From assembly GCA_046331175.1 (NCBI GenBank), contig JAXLRI010000008.1, positions 114,894-178,893 on the forward strand: a DNA stretch of 64,000 bases. The letters are read 5' to 3'. The stretch comes from JAWKIW01 sp046331175. GTDB taxonomy: Bacteria; Actinomycetota; Acidimicrobiia; Acidimicrobiales; Acidimicrobilacustridaceae. The notes under the pieces were generated by a model that was not told where the DNA came from, did no database searches, and worked only from the letters and a program-made list of their open reading frames with translations. This document shows, piece by piece, positions 17,953 to 25,874 of this stretch (position 1 is the stretch's first letter; every line of letters begins with the position of its first letter). The translations under genes were made by a program, and so were the position numbers.

Positions 17953-18060
17953 GATGACGACGCGTCCGGGGGCCGAACCCATCGTCATCGAGAAAGCACC
18001 ACCGCGCGGGCGCCGGCGAGCCTGATGACGACCTGTCCGGGGGCCGGACCCATCGTCATC
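17953..18060 (+). repeat. Hairpin repeat family A, two copies (17953-17989, 18024-18060)
   Basis: GATGACGA to TCGTCATC outer arms with TCCGG-GGG-CCGAA or CCGGA inside; the second copy has both stems perfect. The start-to-start spacing is 71 nt. They fill most of the 326-nt gap between the divergent exporter (minus) and acidic protein (plus) genes. The G-rich centre means the inner part is in the opposite orientation to the 16-kb and 58-kb copies. Confidence 0.85.
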
Positions 18061-18201
18061 GGGTGGCCCGACCGACCGGGGACCGTCGTCACCGGGCGAC
18101 CCGCCGTTGGTCCCGATCGCCCCCGGGGTGGTTGCGCCGGGCGGCGATGGGGTGATGATGCGAGCGGACAGCCGCGGGTCGGGCGGCGGAGGGAGCCGAC
18201 C

Positions 18202-19176
18202 ATGGGCGAGAACGACAGGGTGCGGGATGGGACCGGCGCGGAGCTCCACGGCGGCGCCGACGATCACGAGGCGCCGACCGGCGACTGGCTGCCCGCGCTG
18301 TGGGCCGACCACCGGGCGGTCGTCCGCCCCGCCGACGCGGCACCCGGCGCGGACCGGTCGGGACCTGGGCCCGACTGGGACGAGCGCGGGCCCGGCTGGG
18401 ACGAGCGCGGGTCCGAGCAGCGCGGGTCCGAGCAGCGCGGGTCCGAGCAGCGCGGGTCCGAGCAGCGCGGGCCCGAGCAGCGCGGGTCCGAGCAGCGCGG
18501 GTCCGAGCAGCGCGGGCCCCAGGAGCGCAGCCCCGGTTGGCTCGCCGCCCTGTGGACCGGCCAGGACCCCGACCACGAACGCCACGCAGCGAGCGTCGAG
18601 CAAGCGCCCGAGCCCGAGCCCGAGGCGGGAACGGCCCTCGTGCCGGTCACCCACCCGCACCACGCCGACACCGCACCCCCGTCGCAAGCGTCGCAGCCGT
18701 CGCCGGGCGAGGATCCGGCCGCCGACGCCGCCCGCCGGCGGCGGTTGGCGGCGTGGTCGGCCGTGGCCCGGGCCCGCCACGACCTCGCCGACGCCGAGGC
18801 CGTCCTCGCCCGCGACACCGGCGAGGACCGCGCTCGTTGGGAGGCCGACGCGGTGGTCGCCGAGGAGATCCACACGGCGCTGGTCGCCGCCCGCGAGGAA
18901 GCACGGCACCACCGGCGTCGCCGCCCCGACCTCGTCGGCCTCGAGCTGGCCGAGCGGCTGGCCCTCGATCGACTCGGGTGCGACGACTACGAGGACCTCC
19001 TCGTGGCGTGGGCCGAGCGCGAGCTCGCCGAGCGCGGCCCGGTGGCGACGGGGCGCGACGAACGGGACGTGATCGCGCTCGACGACCTCGCCGCCGTCGA
19101 GCTGGCCCGGGCCGAGCTCCAGGAGGCCGTCGCCGCCTGGTACGCCCTCGACGAGGAGGACGCCTCCCGCACCTGA
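18202..19176 (+). CDS. Hypothetical acidic protein with pentapeptide repeats
   Basis: A protein of 324 residues from an ATG with GGAGGGAG upstream. I do not recognise a family. Residues about 55-110 contain WDERG pairs and eight near-identical five-residue units (SEQRG or PEQRG), encoded by 15-nt direct repeats. The C-terminal half (about 170-324) is predicted by eye to be long charged helices rich in Ala, Arg, Glu and Asp, with no signal peptide or membrane segment. The stop codon TGA is the second to fourth base of a family A hairpin, so the gene's 3' end and the repeat array are fused. It is likely cytoplasmic and partly disordered. Confidence 0.65.
   Translation: MGENDRVRDGTGAELHGGADDHEAPTGDWLPALWADHRAVVRPADAAPGADRSGPGPDWDERGPGWDERGSEQRGSEQRGSEQRGSEQRGPEQRGSEQRGSEQRGPQERSPGWLAALWTGQDPDHERHAASVEQAPEPEPEAGTALVPVTHPHHADTAPPSQASQPSPGEDPAADAARRRRLAAWSAVARARHDLADAEAVLARDTGEDRARWEADAVVAEEIHTALVAAREEARHHRRRRPDLVGLELAERLALDRLGCDDYEDLLVAWAERELAERGPVATGRDERDVIALDDLAAVELARAELQEAVAAWYALDEEDASRT
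18411..18525 (+). repeat. Coding 15-nt tandem repeat
   Basis: About eight copies of GGGTCCGAGCAGCGC (some with GGGCCC), encoding G-S/P-E-Q-R, lie inside the gene at 18202. The period is a multiple of three, so copy-number change would keep the frame. Confidence 0.85.
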
Positions 19177-19355
19177 TGACGACGCGTCCGGGGGCCGAAC
19201 CCATCGTCATCGAGAAGGCACCACCAGGCCCGTCGCCGGCGAGGCTGATGACGACGCGTCCGGGGGCCGAACCCATCGTCATCGAGAAGGCACCACCAGG
19301 CCCGTCGCCGGCGAGGCTGATGACGACGCGTCCGGGGGCCGGACCCATCGTCATC
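19175..19355 (+). repeat. Hairpin repeat family A, three tandem copies at 72-nt period
   Basis: Copies start at 19175, 19247 and 19319. The 35-nt spacers are identical (both contain GAGAAGGCACCACCAGGCC). The first copy overlaps the stop codon of the upstream gene. The array lies between convergent genes: the acidic protein (plus) and cysS (minus). Confidence 0.9.
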
Positions 19356-19419
19356 GAGCACCGTGCGGGGGAGCCGACCAAGGCGGCGGCGACCGGCGAG
19401 CGGCCCCCCGGGCGTTCGG

Positions 19420-20784
19420 TCAGGCCGGGCGGACCTTGGTGCCGTCGGCGGTGTCCTCGACGACGAAGCCGCGGGCGACGATCTCGTCGCGGAGGCGGTC
19501 GGCGGCGCCCCAGTCCTTCTCCGCCCGGGCGGCGTCGCGGCGGTGGGCCTTCTCCACGATGTCGTCGGGCACCTCGTCATCGGCGCCGGTGTGGAGCACC
19601 AGGCCGACGGCGTCGCAGATCGAGCGCACGGCGGCCACCAGTGCCCCCGCCAGCGCGGTCTGGCCCGTGTCGAGCGCCTCGTTGGCCTGCTTCACCGTGG
19701 TGAACAGCAGGGCGATGGCCCGCGGGGTGTCGAGATCGTCGTCCATGGCGGCCCGGAAGTCGTCGAGGACGTCGACGGGCGCAGCCAGGCCCTCGTCGAG
19801 GCCGGCCTCGGCGGCGCGGCGGGCCAACCCGTCGAGGCGCTGCAGGGCCTTGGCGGCGTCGTCGGTGGTGGCCCGGGTGACCTCCAGCGGTGACCGGTAG
19901 TGCGAGCGCAGCACCAGCAGGCGGTAGGCCCGCGGGTCGGTCGATGAGATGAGGTCGGCCAGGTTGGTGAAGTTGCCGAGCGACTTCGACATCTTCTCGC
20001 CGCCCACCTCGACGAAGCCGTTGTGCATCCAGTGGTTGGCGAAGGTGTGGCCGGCGGCCAGCGCCTGGGCCCGCTCGTTCTCGTGGTGCGGGAAGGCGAG
20101 GTCTTGGCCACCCCCGTGCAGGTCGAAGCCGTCGCCGAGCAGGTCGAGCGACATCACCACGCACTCGGTGTGCCACCCCGGCCGGCCCGCGCCCCACGGC
20201 GCGTCCCACGCCGGCTCGCCCGGCTTGGACTTCTTCCAGAGGGCGAAGTCGATGGGTGAGCGCTTCTCGTCGATGGTCTCGACCCGGGCGCCGGCCCGCA
20301 GCGAGTCGATCGACTGCCGGGCCAGCAGGCCGTAGCCGTCGACCCCCTCGGGGGCGAAGTAGACGCCGTCGCTGGTCTCGTAGGCGAAGCCCTTGTCGAC
20401 CAGCTCGCCGATGAGGTCGATCATGCGGTCGACGTAGGCGGTGGCGTGGGGGTCCGACGAGGGGCGCTTCACCCCGATGGCGTCGATGGCCTCGTACCAG
20501 AGGGCCTCGTTGTCGATGGCCACCGACTCGGCGTCGCGGCCCTCCTCGTTGGCCCGGTTGATGATGTTGTCGTCGATGTCGGTGATGTTCGACACGAAGT
20601 CGACCTCGAGGCCGGTCCACTCGAGGTACCGGCGCAGCACGTCGAACACCAGCGTCATGCGCCCGTGGCCGATGTGCGGGGGGCCGTAGACGGTGGGCCC
20701 GCACACGTACATCGACACCTTGCCGGGCTCTCGGGTCTCGAAGGGGACGACGGCCCCCTTGGCGGTGTCGAACAGGCGCAACAT
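19420..20784 (-). CDS. cysS: Cysteinyl-tRNA synthetase
   Basis: A protein of 454 residues, near the usual 460. Zinc ligands are Cys28 (in YVCGPTVY), Cys208 (WHTECVV) and the HHE at 233-235. The HIGH motif is HIGH at 37-40 and the KMSKS loop is at 264-268. The C-terminal part keeps the DALR-like helical domain and a tail resembling the cysteinyl-specific anticodon-binding region, so this is the full tRNA ligase and not the shorter mycothiol enzyme MshC. It charges tRNA-Cys. The ATG at 20784 is preceded by TAGCGT and no ribosome binding site, which suggests leaderless translation. The open frame extends further upstream but without conservation. Confidence 0.95.
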   Translation of the reverse strand: MLRLFDTAKGAVVPFETREPGKVSMYVCGPTVYGPPHIGHGRMTLVFDVLRRYLEWTGLEVDFVSNITDIDDNIINRANEEGRDAESVAIDNEALWYEAIDAIGVKRPSSDPHATAYVDRMIDLIGELVDKGFAYETSDGVYFAPEGVDGYGLLARQSIDSLRAGARVETIDEKRSPIDFALWKKSKPGEPAWDAPWGAGRPGWHTECVVMSLDLLGDGFDLHGGGQDLAFPHHENERAQALAAGHTFANHWMHNGFVEVGGEKMSKSLGNFTNLADLISSTDPRAYRLLVLRSHYRSPLEVTRATTDDAAKALQRLDGLARRAAEAGLDEGLAAPVDVLDDFRAAMDDDLDTPRAIALLFTTVKQANEALDTGQTALAGALVAAVRSICDAVGLVLHTGADDEVPDDIVEKAHRRDAARAEKDWGAADRLRDEIVARGFVVEDTADGTKVRPA

Positions 20785-20792
20785 GGGCCGAA

Positions 20793-20798
20793 ACGCTA
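20793..20798 (-). promoter_or_regulatory. -10 box TAGCGT, probable leaderless cysS promoter
   Basis: On the minus strand TAGCGT is followed by 8 nt (TTCGGCCC) and the cysS ATG. There is no purine-rich Shine-Dalgarno sequence. Confidence 0.5.
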
Positions 20799-20940
20799 CT
20801 GCCCCCGGCCCCGCCCGCCGATCGGGTAGGTGGGGATCCGATCGTCGAGCGGTCGGGTGCAACCTCTCGGGCCGCTCGGGCGTCTGGAGAGGTGGGCGCG
20901 ATCGTGCGGCGCCCGGTGGGACGAAGGGGACGAGCAGGCA

Positions 20941-21546
20941 GTGGACCGGCCCGACGACGACGAGCGCAGCGCCTGGAAGTCGGCCCGCGCCGCCGTGGCC
21001 CAGGCCGGCGCCGAGGTGGTCGTGCCCGAGGCGCCGCCCCGACCCCGCGCCGATGGCTGGATCGGTCCCCTGCCGGGCGATCCGGGGCTGGCCGACGCCC
21101 GGGCCGCCTTCGAGCGCTTCTACCGCGACCGCTACGCGGAGGCCGTGCGCCTGGCCCTGCTCATCACCGGCTCCCGGGAGACGGCCGAGGAGATCGCCCA
21201 GGACGCCTTCGTCGCCCTGCACGCCCGGTGGAGCACCGTCGACCGGCCGGCCGCCTACCTCCGCACCACCATCGTCAACGCCTGCCACAGCGTCGGGCGG
21301 CGCCAAGGTCGTTGGGACCGACGACGCCACCTCGTCGCCACCGACGACCGCCACGACGACGCCCCACCCGACCTGGCCGACGTCCTGCTCACCCTGCCGG
21401 TGCGGCAGCGGGCGGCCCTGGTGCTGCGGTTCTGGAGCGGGCTGTCCGAAGCCGAGATCGCCGAGGCCCTCGACGTCCGCCCCGGCACCGTCAAGTCGCT
21501 GGTGCACCGCGGCCTGGCCGCCCTGCGCAAGGAGCTCGACCCGTGA
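20941..21546 (+). CDS. ECF-type RNA polymerase sigma factor
   Basis: About 201 residues from the GTG at 20941; an upstream GTG at 20830 would give 238. Region 2 runs from FYRDRYAEAVRLALL through TAEEIAQDAFVALHARW to AAYLRTTIVNACHS, and region 4 is LPVRQRAALVLRFWSGLSEAEIAEALDVRPGTVKSLVHRGL with the helix-turn-helix. Group 4 sigma factors like this (SigE/SigM style) redirect polymerase under stress. It overlaps the next gene by 4 nt (GTGA), so the membrane protein encoded there is probably its partner or regulator. The N-terminal 40 residues are poorly conserved, so the start is uncertain. Confidence 0.88.
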   Translation: MDRPDDDERSAWKSARAAVAQAGAEVVVPEAPPRPRADGWIGPLPGDPGLADARAAFERFYRDRYAEAVRLALLITGSRETAEEIAQDAFVALHARWSTVDRPAAYLRTTIVNACHSVGRRQGRWDRRRHLVATDDRHDDAPPDLADVLLTLPVRQRAALVLRFWSGLSEAEIAEALDVRPGTVKSLVHRGLAALRKELDP

Positions 21547-22889
21547 GGGCGCCGACCGAGCTCGAGGACCGCCTGTCCGATGCGCTCTGGGCCCGCGCCG
21601 CCACGGTCGTCGACGACGAGCCGCCGGAGCTCGACCTGCACCCGTTCACGGTGCCGCCCCCACCCCGGCCCCAAGGCGTGGTCGAGCGCGTCCTCGTCGC
21701 GGCCATCACCGTGGCCGTGCTCGTCCTGGTCGGTGGTCTGCTCGTGGTGTCGCGTCCGGAGGTGTCACCGACCTCGACCTCGACGCCGACGACGAGGGAC
21801 TTCGTCGTGGCCGCGCCGCCCGACCCGCTCGACGGCCGCCGCGCCCCCGTCGACGCCCGGCCGCTCCGCCTGGGGCTCGCCCTGCCCGGGGCCGAGCTGG
21901 CCTGGGCCCAGAACCTCGTCGACCCCGCCGACCGCACGACCTGGCCTGTGGCCCGCCCGCCCTGGGAGTCGCCGACGACCCGGCGCAACGGGTATCGGGC
22001 CGGCACCGGCCTCGCTGCCCCCACCTTCTACGTCGACAAGCGCGACCCCCGCCTCCCGACGACGACCGTCGCGGAGCTACCCGGCCGACCGGCCGAGGTC
22101 ACCGACCTGGGCGATGGCGTCGAGGTGGTGGCCGATCCGGTCGCGCCGGCGGGAGGCTGGGTGCGACGGTGGACCGTCCGGCGGCCCGAGGGCACGTACA
22201 CGATCACCGGCCACGGCATCGACGACGCGACCATCGCCGAGGTCGCTCGGACCATTCGCCCCGCCGACGTCCATGCGGTCAGCGAGGGCCGCGTCGCGCG
22301 CGGCGACCCGTTGGCGCCGACCGCCGACATCGCCGGCTTCGACCCGATCGACCTCGGCCGGTTCCTCCCGCCGTACGACGGCTACGGACGATCGGGGTGG
22401 CACTGGCCCGGCGCCGAGGCCGAGGTCGGGACCATCCCGGCGTCATCCGAGACCATCGAGGCCATGGCCGCCGACGCCGTCACCGGGGCGACCGCCGCCA
22501 CGTTGCAGCCGGTGCGCGTGCGCGACCGGGACGGCGTGCTGGCCGTCCTGCCCGACGGGTCCTGGTGGGTGCGTTGGGACGAGCCCGACGCCCACGCCAT
22601 CGGCGAGCTGGTCGTCCGCGGCGACCGGGCCGCGCTGGATGCCGCCCTCGCCGCCGTCGACGAGGTCGACGCCACCGCCTACCTGCAGCTGGCCGCGGCG
22701 CGGCCGCCCGATCCGGCCCAGCGCTGGTCGTGCCCGAGCGACCCGGCCTGGTGTCGCGCCGCGGCCGTCGACCGCCTGCACGCGCTCGACCTGCTCAGCG
22801 TGTGGCGCAAGGGCCCCACGGGGCTCGAGGGGTTCGGCCCCGTCCCCGGCATGCCGGCCCCGCCCGACCAGTACCGCGGCGGGGGCTGA
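21543..22889 (+). CDS. Single-pass membrane protein coupled to the ECF sigma factor
   Basis: A protein of 448 residues starting at the GTG that overlaps the sigma-factor stop. A short cytoplasmic N-terminus (1-48) is followed by one membrane helix (about 49-69) and a Ser/Thr-Pro linker, then a large extracytoplasmic domain with Trp-rich segments and two cysteines near the end (SCPSDPAWC). The layout is that of an anti-sigma regulator, but I do not see the HxxxCxxC zinc anti-sigma motif in the cytoplasmic part. It may sense an envelope signal for the sigma factor, which is inference from coupling and topology. Confidence 0.72.
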   Translation: MRAPTELEDRLSDALWARAATVVDDEPPELDLHPFTVPPPPRPQGVVERVLVAAITVAVLVLVGGLLVVSRPEVSPTSTSTPTTRDFVVAAPPDPLDGRRAPVDARPLRLGLALPGAELAWAQNLVDPADRTTWPVARPPWESPTTRRNGYRAGTGLAAPTFYVDKRDPRLPTTTVAELPGRPAEVTDLGDGVEVVADPVAPAGGWVRRWTVRRPEGTYTITGHGIDDATIAEVARTIRPADVHAVSEGRVARGDPLAPTADIAGFDPIDLGRFLPPYDGYGRSGWHWPGAEAEVGTIPASSETIEAMAADAVTGATAATLQPVRVRDRDGVLAVLPDGSWWVRWDEPDAHAIGELVVRGDRAALDAALAAVDEVDATAYLQLAAARPPDPAQRWSCPSDPAWCRAAAVDRLHALDLLSVWRKGPTGLEGFGPVPGMPAPPDQYRGGG

Positions 22890-22940
22890 CCGAGGACACC
22901 GGCGCGACCTTCTCGCTTCGAGCGGTCGGTGGGCGGCCGG

Positions 22941-22946
22941 TAGGTT
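22941..22946 (+). promoter_or_regulatory. -10 box TAGGTT, probable leaderless valS promoter
   Basis: TAGGTT is followed by 7 nt (TGGCGCC) and the valS GTG. TTCGAG 18 nt upstream of it is a possible weak -35. Confidence 0.5.
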
Positions 22947-22953
22947 TGGCGCC

Positions 22954-25575
22954 GTGAGCACCGACGCCCCGACCCCCCGACCCGAGTGGACCGTCCCCGA
23001 GAAGCCGAGCCTCGACGGGCTCGAGGAGCGCTGGGGACCGGTGTGGGAGGCCCAGGGCACGTATCGGTTCGACCGGTCGAAGACCCGCGACGAGATCTAC
23101 TCGATCGACACGCCGCCGCCCACCGTCTCGGGCTCGCTGCACGTCGGCCACGTCTTCTCCTACACCCACACCGACACCGTCGCCCGCTTCCAGCGCATGC
23201 GGGGCCGCGAGGTCTTCTACCCGATGGGCTGGGACGACAACGGCCTGCCCACCGAGCGGCGCGTCCAGAACTACTACGGCGTCCAGTGCGACCCGTCGCT
23301 CCCCTACGACCCGGGCTTCGTCCCGCCGTTCGCCGGCGACGTCCCCACCGGCAAGAACAAGCCGCTGCCGGTCCACATCTCGCGCCGCAACTTCGTCGAC
23401 CTGTGCAACGAGCTGACCACCGCTGACGAGGTCGTCTTCGAGCAGCTCTGGCGCCGGCTCGGCCTCTCCGTCGACTGGTCGATGACCTACGCCACCATCG
23501 ACGAGCGCTCGCAGCGGGTCGCCCAGCGGGCGTTCCTGCGCAACCTCGAACGGGGCGAGGCCTACCAGGCCGAGGCGCCCGTCCTGTGGGACGTCGACTT
23601 CCGCTGCGCCGTCGCCCAGGCCGAGCTCGAGGACAAGGAGCTGCCGGGCGCCTACCACCGCATCCCCTTCGCCCGAACCGACGGCGGCGGCGACGTCTTC
23701 ATCGAGACCACCCGGCCAGAGCTCATCCCGGCCTGCGTCGCCCTCGTCGCCCACCCCGACGACGAGCGCTACCAGCCGCTCTTCGGCACCACGGTCACCA
23801 CGCCGCTGTTCGGCGTCGAGGTCGAGGTCCGCCCCCACGAGCTGGCCGACCCCGAGAAGGGCTCGGGCATCGCCATGATCTGCACCTTCGGCGACGTCAC
23901 CGACGTCGTCTGGTGGCGCGAGCTGGCCCTGCCCACCCGCTCGGTCGTCACCCTCGACGGCCGACTGCAGACCGAGACGCCCGAGTGGATCACCACCGAC
24001 GCCGGCGTCGCCGCCTACGCCGAGCTGGCCGGCAAGAAGGTCAAGGGTGCCCAGACCGCCATCGTCGACCTCCTACACGAGGCCGACGCGCTCGACGGCG
24101 ACCCCCGTCCCATCACCCACCCGGTCAAGTTCTACGAGAAGGGTGACCGGCCGCTGGAGATCATCACCAGCCGGCAGTGGTACATCCGCAACGGCGGCCG
24201 CGACGACGACCTGCGCCAGGCGATGCTCCAGCGGGGCAAGGAGCTGCACTGGCACCCGCCCTACATGCAGGCCCGCTTCGAGAACTGGACCGCCGGCCTC
24301 AACGGCGACTGGCTGATCTCCCGCCAGCGCTTCTTCGGGGTCCCGTTCCCGGTCTGGTACCCGCTCGACGCCGACGGCGAGCCGGTCCACGGCGAGCCCA
24401 TCCTCGCCGCCGAGGACGCACTGCCGGTCGACCCGTCCAGCGACACCCCACCCGGCTACACCGAGGACCAGCGCGGCGTCCCGGGCGGCTTCGTCGGCGA
24501 CCCCGACATCATGGACACCTGGGCCACGTCGTCGCTCACCCCCCAGATCGCCACCGGCTGGGGCGACGACGACGACCTGTTCGCCCGCACGTTCCCGATG
24601 GACCTGCGGCCCCAGGCCCACGACATCATCCGCACCTGGCTCTTCTCCACCGTCCTGCGGGCCCACCTCGAGCACGACTCGCTGCCGTGGACCAACGCCG
24701 CGCTGTCGGGGTGGATCCTCGACCCCGACCGCAAGAAGATGTCCAAGTCCAAGGGCAACGTCGTCACGCCCTCCGAGCAGCTCGAGCAGCACGGCGCCGA
24801 CGCCGTCCGCTACTGGGCCGCCAACGGCCGGCCCGGCACCGACACCGCCTACGACGAGGGCCAGATGAAGATCGGCCGGCGGCTGTCGATCAAGATCCTC
24901 AACGCCTCGCGGTTCGCCCTGGGCCTCGGCGGCGGCGACGGCTCGGCAGCCCGCACCGACCTCTCGTTGATCACCGCCCCGCTCGACCGCTCGATGCTGG
25001 CCCGCCTGGCCGCACTGGTCGACGAGGCCACCGCCGCCTTCGAGGCCTACGACTACGCCCGGGCCCTCGAGCGCACCGAGTCGTTCTTCTGGGCCTTCTG
25101 CGACCAGTACCTCGAGCTGGTCAAGGGCCGGGCCTACGGCGCCCACGGCGACGAGGCCGCGTGGTCGGCGCAGGCCGCCCTGCAGCTGGCGCTGTCCACC
25201 CTGCTGCGCCTGTTCGCCCCCTTCCTCCCCTACGTCACCGAGGAGGTCTGGTCGTGGTGGCAGGAGGGCTCGGTCCACCGGGCTCCGTGGCCGACGCCCG
25301 ACGGCCTGCGCGACGCGGCAGCCGACGGCGACCCGGTCGTCTACGACGAGGCCGCCGCCGTCCTGTCCGAGGTCCGCAAGGCCAAGACCGAGGCCAAGCG
25401 CTCGCTGCGCTGGGCCGTCGACCGCGTCGCCGTCGCCGACTCCCACGCCCGCATCGAGGCCCTGCGCCTCGCCGCCGACGACCTGCGCGAGTCGGGCAAC
25501 GTCGCCGAGCTCGAGCTCACCACCAGCGACGAGGCGTCGATCACCGTCACCCTCGCCCCGCCCGACGAGGCGTAG
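22954..25575 (+). CDS. valS: Valyl-tRNA synthetase, archaeal/rickettsial-like form
   Basis: A protein of 873 residues that charges tRNA-Val. The HIGH element is HVGH (63-66) in TPPPTVSGSLHVGH, and KMSKS is at 595-599. The editing (CP1) domain contains ETTRPELIPACVALVAHPDD, and the sequence ends with a helical anticodon-binding domain. The N-terminal signature (TVSGSLHVGHVFSYTHTD, then WDDNGLPTERRVQNYYGV) differs from the PNVTGSLHMGH form found in mycobacteria and most bacteria and matches the form known from archaea and rickettsias. The start is fixed by the TAGGTT box. The long open frame upstream lies over another gene and is not coding. Confidence 0.95.
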   Translation: MSTDAPTPRPEWTVPEKPSLDGLEERWGPVWEAQGTYRFDRSKTRDEIYSIDTPPPTVSGSLHVGHVFSYTHTDTVARFQRMRGREVFYPMGWDDNGLPTERRVQNYYGVQCDPSLPYDPGFVPPFAGDVPTGKNKPLPVHISRRNFVDLCNELTTADEVVFEQLWRRLGLSVDWSMTYATIDERSQRVAQRAFLRNLERGEAYQAEAPVLWDVDFRCAVAQAELEDKELPGAYHRIPFARTDGGGDVFIETTRPELIPACVALVAHPDDERYQPLFGTTVTTPLFGVEVEVRPHELADPEKGSGIAMICTFGDVTDVVWWRELALPTRSVVTLDGRLQTETPEWITTDAGVAAYAELAGKKVKGAQTAIVDLLHEADALDGDPRPITHPVKFYEKGDRPLEIITSRQWYIRNGGRDDDLRQAMLQRGKELHWHPPYMQARFENWTAGLNGDWLISRQRFFGVPFPVWYPLDADGEPVHGEPILAAEDALPVDPSSDTPPGYTEDQRGVPGGFVGDPDIMDTWATSSLTPQIATGWGDDDDLFARTFPMDLRPQAHDIIRTWLFSTVLRAHLEHDSLPWTNAALSGWILDPDRKKMSKSKGNVVTPSEQLEQHGADAVRYWAANGRPGTDTAYDEGQMKIGRRLSIKILNASRFALGLGGGDGSAARTDLSLITAPLDRSMLARLAALVDEATAAFEAYDYARALERTESFFWAFCDQYLELVKGRAYGAHGDEAAWSAQAALQLALSTLLRLFAPFLPYVTEEVWSWWQEGSVHRAPWPTPDGLRDAAADGDPVVYDEAAAVLSEVRKAKTEAKRSLRWAVDRVAVADSHARIEALRLAADDLRESGNVAELELTTSDEASITVTLAPPDEA

Positions 25576-25614
25576 CGACCGCGCCGACCGGCGACCCGAC
25601 CGACGACCGCGGCG

Positions 25615-25647
25615 GAGCCGGAGACCCGAGGACTGGGTCTCCGGCTC
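25615..25647 (+). terminator. 13-bp hairpin after valS
   Basis: GAGCCGGAGACCC pairs perfectly with GGGTCTCCGGCTC around a 7-nt loop, 39 nt past the valS stop. No T-run follows. Confidence 0.7.
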
Positions 25648-25771
25648 GGCCGGGCTGCCCGCCGCCTGACCACCAGGGCGGGCGGGCGACCGGGAGGCCG
25701 CGGGCTCAGGGGCGCGTCCCGCAGCCTCCGCATCAGGTGCCGTTGGAGGGGAGGGCACCCGAGGTCGTGAT

Positions 25772-25874
25772 CTGGGCTTCGTTGGATCCGGGCTTCGTTG
25801 GATCCGGGCTTCGTTGGATCCGGGCTTCGTGGATCCGGGCTTCGTGGATCCGGATGTCGTGGATCAGGGCTTCT
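25772..25874. repeat. 15-17-nt tandem repeats overlapping a gene end
   Basis: About six copies of GGATCCGGGCTTCGT(T) in a row, some with single-base changes. Unit length varies between 15 and 16, so this is not a coding repeat. The array covers the last codons and stop of the minus-strand gene ending at 25864. Confidence 0.85.

Noticed and set aside
19175..19381. Protein frames reading through the hairpin repeats (repeating MTTRPGAEPIVIE-like units)
   Set aside because: The same element occurs elsewhere at a 71-nt period that breaks any frame, and the peptides have no conservation beyond the repeat itself.
16300..19400. Insertion sequence or integron remnants at the repeat clusters
   Set aside because: No transposase or integrase fragment, no terminal inverted repeats with target duplications, and no attC-like core sites.
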